Positions 41,801 through 51,693 of a DNA stretch of 64,000 nucleotides are shown piece by piece. A program made the translations under genes and the position numbers. Location of the stretch: assembly GCA_013397115.1 (NCBI GenBank), contig VWZW01004375.1:655934-719933 (forward strand). The letters run 5' to 3'. How positions within the stretch are numbered: position 1 is the stretch's first letter; every line of letters starts with the position of its first letter. This DNA is from Edolisoma coerulescens. Taxonomy: Eukaryota > Chordata > Aves > Passeriformes > Campephagidae. The notes beneath the pieces were generated by a model. The model made no database searches. It was given only the letters and a program-made list of their open reading frames with translations, and was not told the DNA's origin.

Positions 41801-44551
41801 ACTCCATAACCCAGTAACCGAGTTCTCCCTAGCAGGAAATCAAATAATAAACTTCCATTCCTCTCCCCACACACCCCAGGTGAATGTGTTAATTTATATA
41901 GAGCTCATAGACCCTAAGTTATGAGCTCTCAGAGTCACTCAAGGGCAAGTTCCACAGTCAGGAGGAGGAGATGGAATGGAAGATGGTTGTAGGTAAATGA
42001 ATTTATAGCATATGCTTAGAGGAAATGAACAGTGTATCAGCTGCAGATGGAAGATACACCAAAGTCAACAGAGGGAGCTTTCAAAAAATGCCTAGGACCA
42101 CAACTGAAAAAAGGGGGCAGGTAAGGCTTGGCAAAGAAATACAGCTTCTGGAAGAGATCCAGAATTTCAAACATTACACTGTTTCCCAAAAATAAGATAC
42201 ATGGCAAGTTTTGCCATTACTGTGTCTTCATTCTTACTATATTTGGATTTCTACGTTTCTCATAATACAGCCAGAAAGCCTGTAAAAATGTTAAAGAGTT
42301 AGAGATGTAGAATTAAAAGTACTAATACTTCTGTTTAGAAGTCTTTTTCCCCCCATTTTTGTTGTACTTCAGTATTAACCAAATGAAGAGAAAGACAATA
42401 TCAACTACACCATTTAAAACTGGACCTGATTTTTTTTGAGAGCACGTCAAAATAGTCCAGTTTTATTACTGCTTAATTATCAAGGGTTAACTTTCTGATC
42501 ACAAAATTATTTAATACAGAGTGAAATGATGATTAAGAATACATGGCAAGAATTGGTCAATTAATAATCACGTAGAGATCAATACAAAATCTATATCTCA
42601 TTCAAATAAATTTCAAACTCTGGATTACATATTAAAGAAGCTTTGAGTCTCTAAGATCTCAGGCTGAAGAAGTGCCTCTTAAAACAGGTAGAGCATTCAC
42701 AAACCTGGTAATGGAACCAACTGGATGCTATTTTAATCTCCACAGAAAGAAGAGTATTAATACACTGTGTTTTCAAGTGCTGGGTAAGCAAATTCAGAGT
42801 CAAATGGTGCATAATTAAACCTGTTAACTCAGAATCTGCCAGCCATGATATTCTTTTTAATACAAATTACAAACTGTCTAAACCTATTCACAAAGGGTTT
42901 GATGCTGGTTTCAAAGCAGCAGGTAAAGCAGTACCTCACAACACTCAGTAGTATTTATTAACAATAATCTCAACCTAAAGCACCAATTACCATGAGCTGT
43001 CAAGAAGAGTGGAAATGCAACACAGGTAGTAGGCATGTTAAGACTGCTGAAAGTTTCCTGCTATGATTTATTCTCATCTGTAAATACATCACCTTGTAAG
43101 TAAGAGGCTTGGTTTTCTTCTTTTAAACTTGAAGCATTATTCTTATTGCTTCACATTTATTTATATCTGTACAAAAAGTTGAGGGTTTTTTAATGCATGA
43201 ACTGAGTATGTCCTTCTGTGAAATATCATAAATGAAAAAACATAATGCAGATTCCTTTCAGACAAGACCTTGAACCATAACTGTCTCACTGAGGTAACTC
43301 ATTAACTCTACAACGGAGTTTGGCCCTCTGAATGAAATCATGGTCACGTCAGGAAGCAAATCACTGTAGGATTAACAGATGGTGCTTGGACCTAAATTCT
43401 TTAAACAGAAGTATAAGCTCCATTGTGAATTGTTTTAATACCTGGACTTTTTGCTCCTCATGTTTTCTCCTTACAGTTATGACTGTATCCTGGAAAACTA
43501 GGTTTGTTGGTTGTGAAGTATTAGCACTCATTGTTTTCATCTTTTTACTGACTGTACTGGAATCCCACAAGAAATCACTCATGCCTGTAGTGCAAGGTCA
43601 TGGTTTTGCTTTTTCAAAGATGAAAAGAAAAACTTTGAATATTAAGCTAGGGAAAGGATAGTAGAATTTTGTAGTTTACCTAAATCCCCTCAGACAGATC
43701 CAATTCCCTTATTCAGGTGAGAGGAACATGGTTTGAATCTTAGCCTGAAGGGAGCTAAATTTAGGTCTCTTCCTTAGGGAGATCTACCCAGGCAAGTATA
43801 AAGGGTATGTGCTTCCAGCAGCTGTTCTTCAGAAAACAACCCCTACTTATTTCTTTGGACAGCAAAAGGAAAGGCAGAAAGTTGCCTTCTCCTTCAGTAG
43901 ATGATCAACACATTTGGAGTCTGAAACAGATAACTGTGACCCCTTTCCATTATAACAAAGGTGACTAAAGCCTGAAGAGATGCATAATTTATAGCACGTG
44001 ATGACAGAATTTCCAGGTCATTCACTTCAGCAATCCTTGCTCAATGCATGGACTGTAATGTCTTTTTAAATTCCAAACATTTTACTCCATGCATATTAAC
44101 TCTAAGCATCAAAGAGTTCTCAATCTCACTCCAGGCAGCTATAAGTGAAATGTTATAGCCCCAAAGTTTTACATACTTAAGGGCGCCTTTTAAGATGCTC
44201 TTACATGGAAACAATTTTTTTTTCACATTTTGACAAAGGAATGCAAAAAATTTACAGTTTAATATGAATGCTTTGAACACTTATTAACACTGACAGCTAA
44301 AGAAGCTGTTTTCATCAACAAAGCACAGATGGAAGCAAGTTTCAAATGCAGGTGAGCAAGATACTGTTTAGAATGGTTCTATAAATATTTTGCAAGAAAA
44401 ACACAGACTAATAGGATCTATTGTACTATCTAAATTCATAGTGTATTTTCTACAGAAAGCTTATTTATATGTAAAACAGGATGGAAAGTCAAGATATTGC
44501 AAAGTTGTTAATATAAAATAAGGAGAAACTTATCTCTGAGACACTTCATTT

Positions 44552-44583
44552 TAGGGGAAGTAAACTCCTGTTTACTTCCCCTA
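44552..44583. repeat. Perfect 14-bp hairpin with a 4-base loop
   Basis: Arms 44552-44565 and 44570-44583 are exact reverse complements over 14 bases, with loop TCCT. The arms mix A/T and G/C, so this is not an AT-microsatellite by-product. No terminator role applies in a eukaryote. It could be a small inverted duplication produced by template switching. Confidence 0.9.
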
Positions 44584-47195
44584 CATATAGTATTTTGAAT
44601 GCTGATGCAAACTCTTGCTTTATCTTGTGCTTTTCATAGAGGAGAAAAAGGACATGGTGACTAAACAACTAACTGAAAAGAAAGCTCTATCCAACATAAA
44701 AAAAAAGGAAAAGAAAGAACAAAACAAAACCAGTTTTCAAGTGAGCATGTTTGTTACTAGGGAAAGATTGTTAACAGGAAGTTCTACATGTCTGGAAAAA
44801 ATAAAATGGGACAAAATTGTCTGCAACAATGGATACTGAACTTAGATATCAAATTTACAATCAAAGAGTGTTTGAACTTACAGAATTTATTTCCAGAAGA
44901 AAAGATTGATCTAATGGCATTTCATGAAATCTCAAGGATAGAGATGGAAATCAAAGTGGGCTTTATAGGCTTACTTCCCCATTATGCTTTGAGTATTACT
45001 TCAAATTAAGAATGCGATTGCCTTATTAACTCAGTGGGTACAGTTTAAACACACTATTTTGAGTATACTGCTATCCTCAAACATGTCCATTATTACATTT
45101 CATACAGTCAAAACGCCAAAATATAGGACAACTTGATTGGGTGTTGTTGAAAAAGAGTATGGCCTGAAAAGTTGAATTTTTTAAAAGTCATAATCAGTAG
45201 CATGAATTTCCTGACAGGACTGAAATATAAAAATGGATTTTTGAGTAGAATTTCATATTCACAGAGTCTAACATGGCAAGCTCCTCCTGTAAAGAATTAG
45301 GTTGAACTTACATGAATGACTAATGCGAGTGAAATACTTAAACCTCTTCTGTATATCCCTAAGCTCCACAAAACCCCCTACCCATTTCCAGTTTCTAATG
45401 GAAACAGTTCCATCTACACTTCTGAAGGATTTTGATTTTAGAATATTTATTTTATAAGTATCTGATAAATAGCAAAGAACACGCTTCTATCCTCCTCCTA
45501 ACTATTCAAAAGCAGAAAGCGTCAGGACTGGTTCTCTATTTCCTTATGCTTTAGATAGTTTTGGTAAAACACCGATGAATCATACCCTGTTTTACACCAC
45601 TGTTGCAGACTAGAGGGCTTACCATAATAAGGGGAAAAATGAAAGAATCCATTCTCTCTGCAATGAGAGTGCTATGACATACACAGCTAGGGAAAAACAA
45701 AATAATTTTTAAAATAAACGAAATTTCTAATCATCTTAAAGTAATTGCACTTGCTCAGCTTAGTGTAAGAATAAAACATTTTCTAATAAATATAAAAGAT
45801 CACACTCAGAGCAAAAGTTCCAGATCTGCAACATAAAAAGTGAACCTCCCTTTTAGCAATGACAATAAATCATTGCTACATTTCAACTGACATTTAATCT
45901 ACTCTTCACTGAAACAAAATCCCCAAGAATTTCCACAACAAATAAAACCTCCCCTCGCCTAACCCTAACCCACCCACCCAAAAAAGGAGAAATTTACATG
46001 CACAGCAAGAAGAAAACAAGCCTGGTAAGGCTTCACAAGCCTTCAACCAGCCTGAGCAGAGGAGGGTATTTGAAGCTAATTCCACCACACTGTTGCTGCC
46101 TGGTAACATTGCTGCTGCAAAGATCCTAAACCCCCATTGTCCGGTTTTCCCTGTTGCAACACAACAACCATCAGGATCTGTACTGCTCTGAGGAGCTGGG
46201 TGTCTTCAACATGAACCACAGCTTCAGTTGATGAGAATAGTACTGGAACACACAATTATGCACAGTCAGAAGTTTCCGAGAAAAGACCCCATCCCACACA
46301 GACATTCAGATTTCTCTGCGCACCCCACCATGTAACAGAAGCTGAGGTGGATCCCTATGTGGACCCCTATGTGGAAACAGGCCCATTTGAACTCCCTGTC
46401 ACATCTGTAACATGCTAGCAAGAATCACACTGCCTTTCCTCCCACCCCAGAAATTGTCACACCATGCAACTCCAAAATCTGCAGCTGTCATCTAAGAGAT
46501 TTGTAGGAAATAGACAGTTCTGAGCACCAGCACAAAGTACCGCAGCTGGCACTGGTTACACCCAGCATTTACTGAAAAGACACACAACTGCCACACCCTC
46601 TTTGCCAGAAAATTCAGCTTTTTCCTCGTAAGTATCAAAACCCACCGTACTCTGATGGTACTGGCAGGTAAGAAATGATATATCAACATCAATGAAAATT
46701 ATTATAAATTAGAGATACAGCACCCAGGAAGCACTAATTGTGCTATCCAGTGTAATTTTTAGCCAGTCACACAGTGACCAAAGCCAGAGAAATACCATCA
46801 CCTTCACTAATAGAAACCATATACACAAAGACATTACATTCCAGAGTCAAAAAAACTATCAGCTTAAATTTCCTGCACTTCTCCTAACAAAAATCCTCAC
46901 CATGTCACTGTAATAACGCAGTTTGAACAGAAGCTTAGTTTACAACAAAGCTTCAGATTACCAGGCGATAAAAAAATTTTTTCCCCCTTGAAACTTTACT
47001 GGTCTATGCCAACGCTGCTGCCACTGCACCATTATCTGTAACTCATGGTGATTTTCTGAACTCAGGGAACGGAAAATACAGAATTCACACATCAGGATGC
47101 AAAGTCGCACTCAGCCTTAACCACAGAAACTCTCTGCCATAAGTCAGAATTAAAATCAGTTTGTCTCCCAGCATATATCCTCGCCTATGTCGAAA

Positions 47196-47290
47196 CATGA
47201 AAATGAAATGACAAAGGACCTAATCTCACTTTCACAGAAGTCAGTAGCAAAGCTCCTGCTGACTTCAATAAGAGCAAAAGCCAGCACTAG
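47196..47290. repeat. Possible old palindromic repeat remnant
   Basis: GAAGTCAG and CTGACTTC form an 8-base inverted repeat with a short spacer, followed by TGACTTCAATAAGAGC. This wording resembles old palindromic elements of amniote genomes that carry 'tgacttcaatgg'. The match is weak and the limits are guesses. Confidence 0.3.
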
Positions 47291-48330
47291 ATCTCCAAAA
47301 ATCATTATTATTTTCTTCAGAGCACCATATGCATTTCCTATCAGCCCCCCGCCGCAGGATGATGGTCTCACAGCTTTCCAATAATATTGCCTCATACGGA
47401 AAAGCATCTCCGACTGCCAGTGCTAATCTAATGTCTATGACCACCTGAGGAATACAGTTTGACTTCAGCATATAGCCCAAAGAAGAGGAAAGAATCAATC
47501 TCCCTGTGGGAGGAGAAAGATGCATACCTGCAGTATCACTCAGTGAAAACCTTGGAACCAACAGAAAAAAGTCTGCCCTATTTTAAGGGGAACTTGTATG
47601 AATATTTATTCCTCTCTGCACAATAAACAGTTGAGATTCAGAGAATAATATTTACTTTTATACGTACAAGAACTTCCTTAGATATTTAGCAGGAAATTAG
47701 TATATATCAGAAGTGACATACAAAGAAGAATTTTGACCAGATGGATCCTGAAAGTGATGTAGAACTACATTTTGATCCTCTTTGGGTTAAAAAAAAGGAA
47801 TAAAAGAAGAAACTCCATTACACAATTAAAAACACTCGCTGTATGTTTAACCAAGCATAGAAGTTGCATAAGGGTTTTTTTGGAACTGCAGGAGAAATGA
47901 ACGTCACTGGTTTCTGAACTAAATATACTTAAGAAAAACAGATTAAAAAGTAGTTATGTAGTTAATAGTCTTTTAACAAGAATTAACAAAGGTAACAAGA
48001 CAGAATCTGCACTTTTCAAGTACCTTTCCTCTTGAAGTCATTTGGAAGCAGTCAGAGCAAGCATAAGTATTTAATCCATAAACACAACGTAAAGGAAAAG
48101 CTAAAGAACATCTTCAGACACTCAGGCACTTGAGGCTTGACCACAGCATGCAGTTTGAAACCTATGCCATAGGAAATCCAACAAGAACCTACTCATTATG
48201 CTCTCCTCTTAAGTGAGCTGCCAGCACACCTGCAACTGCTTGATGGAACAAGCTCTGAGCAGAAAGCAACAGCAGCTGCTTCCTATTGTATAGGCTGGAA
48301 TTAAGTTAAATTTGCCTTGCCAGCTACACA

Positions 48331-48434
48331 GGAAAGCCCAGATTCACCTCAGTAGTTACAGGTGCTACTTATTGGTCTCGAGATGAAGACATTCTTCTAG
48401 GAAGTCACACCTGGGGCCTGAATCTGGGCTTTCC
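48331..48434. repeat. 104-base hairpin with perfect 16-bp terminal inverted repeats
   Basis: The ends 48331-48346 and 48419-48434 are exact reverse complements over 16 bases (GGAAAGCCCAGATTCA and its inverse). A second stem inside, 48359-48370 with 48402-48413, pairs at 10 of 12 positions, so the whole unit could fold into one long hairpin with an asymmetric internal loop and a terminal loop of about 31 bases. The layout resembles a short palindromic DNA transposon remnant (MITE-like). I see no target-site duplication in the flanks. A structured RNA is the alternative. Confidence 0.8.
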
Positions 48435-49694
48435 AATTCAATACTTGTTTGCAAAGAAATCAATAGAGCACAGGATTACCAGCTAAAAAGGGAAGCTTTA
48501 TTCACGTTGCCCGTCATTCCCTTCCCAGTGCAAAATTCACATGTTCAAAATTCACTAATGAAGCTCTGTAGAAATGCAACAGATGTCCAGTTCTATGTGC
48601 AACATTTTTTATCGTCTTTGGATCTCCATTTCAAAGCCAGTAATAGACAGGAGTTCAATTAAAAAAAAAAAAACAAAGGCAACTGAAAAGCAGAACTGAC
48701 TCCACAGGACAAGAAACCATGGCTACCTGGCCACAGCAGAGACAATACAAACCATTAACATACCTCCTTTCGAAGGGGAAAACATTAATACTTCATTTAC
48801 TGTTCAGCTAATCAACCCATACTACTGGCAATGATCAGAGTATCATTATGCTGCAATATTGTACATATCCATTTCCTACTTTTCTGTATCAACAAAAGGC
48901 CATCATATCACCTTTCTGAAACATCCTTCTGCACTCATGTATTCTTTGTCCTGAGCCCTTTCACATTTTACATCTGTCCTAACTTAAACAACTGCAATGT
49001 AAGTGCCCCTAGTTTTCTTTCTTTGCTGAATAAAATTGAAAAGACAAAGCACTTTCTCTTTCTTGAGCCGCTGCTTTACTCAACACACAAACAGAAAGAT
49101 ACATTAAAACTATATGAACTAAGTTTAGTGAATTACTAAGCAAGTTTTCCCTCCAAAGATGAGATACGGAAATCAAATAGAAAGGAATCCACACGTAATT
49201 TGCAAGTACTATATCGCCCTCTGCAGTCAATGTGTAAGTGCTGCAAAATGAACCTGGGCACATTCCTTGCAAAGATCGGTGAAAAAACCTCGACAAGTAG
49301 AAACCCAGCAGAACCAACATTTTTTATGACAGCGTCTTACTTGTTGGAATCATTGGAACACAATGCAGAAACTTTTTTATTCTTTATAAAAATGCTCCAC
49401 CTGTTAAGGATGTGGAAACGTACATTTTGCTGCTCCTTCAGAATGGGTCAGATTCCTCAATGATACTTCTAGCATTTACTCTCTTGGAACTTGACAGAAG
49501 TTTGCCATACCTATTTGATAACTTCTTCTGGTTGCTTCTAATAAATATCCAAAATAAACCACACTTTTTAAAACTTACATTAGCTGATCCACCAATGACA
49601 AAGAAGTATGTTTTACAGCTCAGGTAGTGCACTATTTATTTAACAAAACTTTTAACTTAAATAAGGCATTTTGCTGAGATTTTTACAGCACTGT

Positions 49695-49912
49695 ACTGGT
49701 TTCACCCTGGCTGGATGCCAGGTGCCCCCCCAAGATGATTTTCTAACACTCCCTCTTTTAAACTGGAGAGGGGAGAAAAAACACAACAGGAAGATCATTC
49801 ACCTATTACTGTCACAGGCAAAACAGACTCGACCTGGAGAAATAGGCTGAATCCTTTACCGATGGAATCAGGGTAGGATAATGGAAAATAACACCAAATC
49901 TCTATAAACAAC
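49695..49912 (+). mobile_element. LTR-type interspersed repeat fragment, avian ERV-like
   Basis: The block begins GGTTTCACCCTGGCTGG and continues with ATGCCAGGTGCCCCCCCAAG. Later phrases are TCACCTATTACTGTCACAGG and CAAAACAGACTCGACCTGG. From memory this matches the wording of a multi-copy LTR repeat common in bird genomes. Only part of an LTR is present, with no TATA box or clear ends. Assignment to an endogenous-retrovirus LTR is an inference. Confidence 0.45.
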
Positions 49913-49984
49913 TGAGTGTTTGAATACTGTTGCAAACAAAAGTTACTCACATTATGGCCAGCTGTCTCCTTAATTCTTTACTTT

Positions 49985-50264
49985 CTCGACCTGTGACAGG
50001 ACTTGAGAAAACAGCCTGAAGCTGAGTCAGGGGAGGTTTAGGTCAGATATCAAGAAAAGGTTTTTCACCCAGAGGGTGGCTGGGCACTGGATCAGGCTCC
50101 CCAGGGAAGCGGTCACAGCACCCGCCTGGCAGAGTTCAAGAAGTTCAAGACAACACACTCAGGCAGACGGTGGGATTCTTGAGGATGGTCCTGTGCAGGG
50201 CCAGGAGCTGGACTTGATGACCCTCATGGGTCACTTCCAACTCAGCAGATTCTATAATTCTTTG
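49985..50264 (+). mobile_element. CR1 LINE 3' end, sense
   Basis: A 5'-truncated CR1 of about 280 bases holding the end of the reverse transcriptase frame (W-I-R-L-P-R-E-A, at 50088 onward in the frame of 50076) and the 3' UTR (CCAGGAGCTGGACTTGATGA). It ends at 50264 in two copies of the diagnostic CR1 octamer, ATTCTATA and ATTCTTTG. Stops interrupt the frame. Confidence 0.93.
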
Positions 50265-50604
50265 ATAAACACTGATAGCATTGCATGACAAAACTGCTTT
50301 CTATTCAAGTATCTTCATTCCAAGTTAACTTACATCTGCCTGGGTTTTTTTCCCCTTGGATCTGTGAATAGAACATTTTCAAGGAAATATCATATTGTAC
50401 AGTATTTTTATTCTCTTAAAAGAAAAAACTTTGTACTTTATGAACAGCGTATCACCACTAAAATCAACATGAAAGCGATGAAGGCAAATTAAAGACCTTT
50501 TAAAACAAGTTAAGCTTTTGAAAACCCACTCTTCTGCTCTCGGCAGACGTCTGAAAGACTCTCGTACCACAAACGTTCAAGGAAAAGCAGTAACAGCATT
50601 TCAT

Positions 50605-50745
50605 GGTTTCACAGAAGCGGACTGGTTTGAGTTGGAAGGGACATTAGACATCACCTACTTCGCAGCTGGTGCCACGAGCAGGGACGCCCTTCACTGGACC
50701 AGGCTGCTCAGGGCGCCGTCCAGCCCGCCCTTGAACACTTTCCCT
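50605..50745 (-). mobile_element. CR1 LINE 3' end, antisense, at the edge of the CpG island
   Basis: Plus-strand wording GTTTGAGTTGGAAGGGACAT, then GGACCAGGCTGCTCAGGGCG and CCCTTGAACACTTTC, is the reverse complement of the CR1 3' tail. The copy is about 140 bases long and fades into the CpG island of RSPH4A, so it sits in or just upstream of that gene's promoter. It points opposite to the gene. Confidence 0.85.
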
Positions 50746-50866
50746 TCACCGCCACCCCGCGGGTACCGCGGGAAGTAACAAAGAAGTGCTGAAAAGCCCC
50801 TCTGGCAAGGGGAGTGGCAGCCGGGGCGGCTCACTGGGGTTGCCGTGCCGCCATCCCCGCGGCCGC

Positions 50867-50880
50867 GTTCCCCCGGCGAC
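50867..50880. promoter_or_regulatory. Candidate RFX X-box
   Basis: GTTCCCCCGGCGAC fits the X-box pattern RYYNYY-N(1-3)-RRNRAC, with half-sites GTTCCC and GGCGAC separated by two bases. RFX factors, with FOXJ1, drive motile-cilia genes, so a site in the island of a radial spoke gene would make sense. The pattern is degenerate, and one match in GC-rich DNA is weak evidence. Confidence 0.35.
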
Positions 50881-50918
50881 GCCCCGCCCGCCGCCGCCGC
50901 CGTTGCTGCGGAGGGGCC

Positions 50919-51076
50919 NNNNNNNNNNNNNNNNNNNNNNNNNNNNNNNNNNNNNNNNNNNNNNNNNNNNNNNNNNNNNNNNNNNNNNNNNNNNNNNNNN
51001 NNNNNNNNNNNNNNNNNNNNNNNNNNNNNNNNNNNNNNNNNNNNNNNNNNNNNNNNNNNNNNNNNNNNNNNNNNNN
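50919..51076. other. Assembly gap, 158 N
   Basis: The gap starts directly after a (GCC)n/GC-rich run, a common cause of sequencing drop-out in bird promoters. Its true length may differ. Promoter or 5' UTR sequence of RSPH4A is probably missing here. Confidence 0.99.
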
Positions 51077-51475
51077 AGCGGGGCCGCCTGTGCGCCGGAC
51101 ACAGCCCCCACGCTGGCCCCAGCGGGGCCCCGGGCAGCCGCCTTCTGAGACCCCCATCAGCACCAGCCGTCGGAACCGGAACCGGCCCCCTGGCAATACC
51201 AGGAGAGCAGGCGAGGGTCTGAGCAGCCACGAAGGAGGAAAAGCATCTCTCAGGCGCACCAGGACCCTCACCAAGCACAGGACCAAAGGGGAAGTGTCGG
51301 CCGGACCGAGCCGTGCAGCAGGACAAGCGCCGTATCGGTCACAGGGGCCGGTTCAACACCTCGGCCGCCCACGGCGAGCAGCGCAAGCCGCTGACCAGCT
51401 GCGGGAGCCGCAACTAAACACCAGCCAGAGACGCGCCGGGACAAGGCTCCCAAAGCACCGGGGGTAGGGCACAGC

Positions 51476-51693
51476 ATGGACCAGCCGCCAGGATTAGACC
51501 CTTCACAGGAACCAAAAGATGCCTCTGAACATGAGCATGGCCCTTATCAGCCCCACGAACCAGGTTGTGGTCTTGATCAGCCCGCATACAGCCCATATGA
51601 GGATCAGATCCCCGATCCCCAAGCCCGCATGCTGGCAATCAAGAATGCAAAAGCCTATTTACTGAAGACCAGCACAGTATCTGGCCTGAACTT
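51476..51693 (+). CDS. RSPH4A: RSPH4A coding exon 1
   Basis: Encodes residues 1-72 and two bases of codon 73. The first half is Pro/Glu/His/Gln-rich and probably disordered. The conserved domain starts with the A-K-A-Y-L-L-K segment. The donor is TT|GTAAGT. The upstream frame is closed, and this ATG is the first good start before the conserved block. Confidence 0.9.

Larger units (their letters stand above)
26841..49694. other. Intergenic sequence, gene desert
   Basis: About 23 kb of AT-rich DNA with no exon I can support. Longer open frames (30506-30844 plus, 32428-32742 minus, 43332-43661 plus) have no recognisable domains. Listed separately are hairpins at 44552 and 48331 and an A-rich simple repeat at 35838. 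If the human gene order around CENPE applies, the next gene on this side would be TACR3, but I saw none of its transmembrane exons. Confidence 0.55.
50690..51480 (+). promoter_or_regulatory. CpG island and presumed promoter of RSPH4A
   Basis: A sharply GC- and CpG-rich block in AT-rich surroundings. It includes a (GCC)n run just before the assembly gap and reaches the RSPH4A start codon. No TATA box is visible, which is usual for CpG-island promoters. The transcription start is likely inside or near the gap and cannot be placed. Open frames that cross the gap are composition artefacts. Confidence 0.8.

Noticed and set aside
43332..43661. A 109-residue plus-strand open frame with a hydrophobic segment
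   Set aside because: No domain, no splice signals tying it to another exon, and an equally open antisense frame. Treated as chance.
26841..49694. Possible TACR3 exons, expected from human gene order next to CENPE
   Set aside because: None of the receptor's transmembrane motifs was found in the frames I could read. TACR3 is probably farther away.
50691..51467. Several open frames of 120-217 residues on both strands crossing the N gap
   Set aside because: They exist only because N codons are read as open and because CpG-rich DNA has few stops. No conserved domain is present, and the RSPH4A start lies downstream in a different frame.
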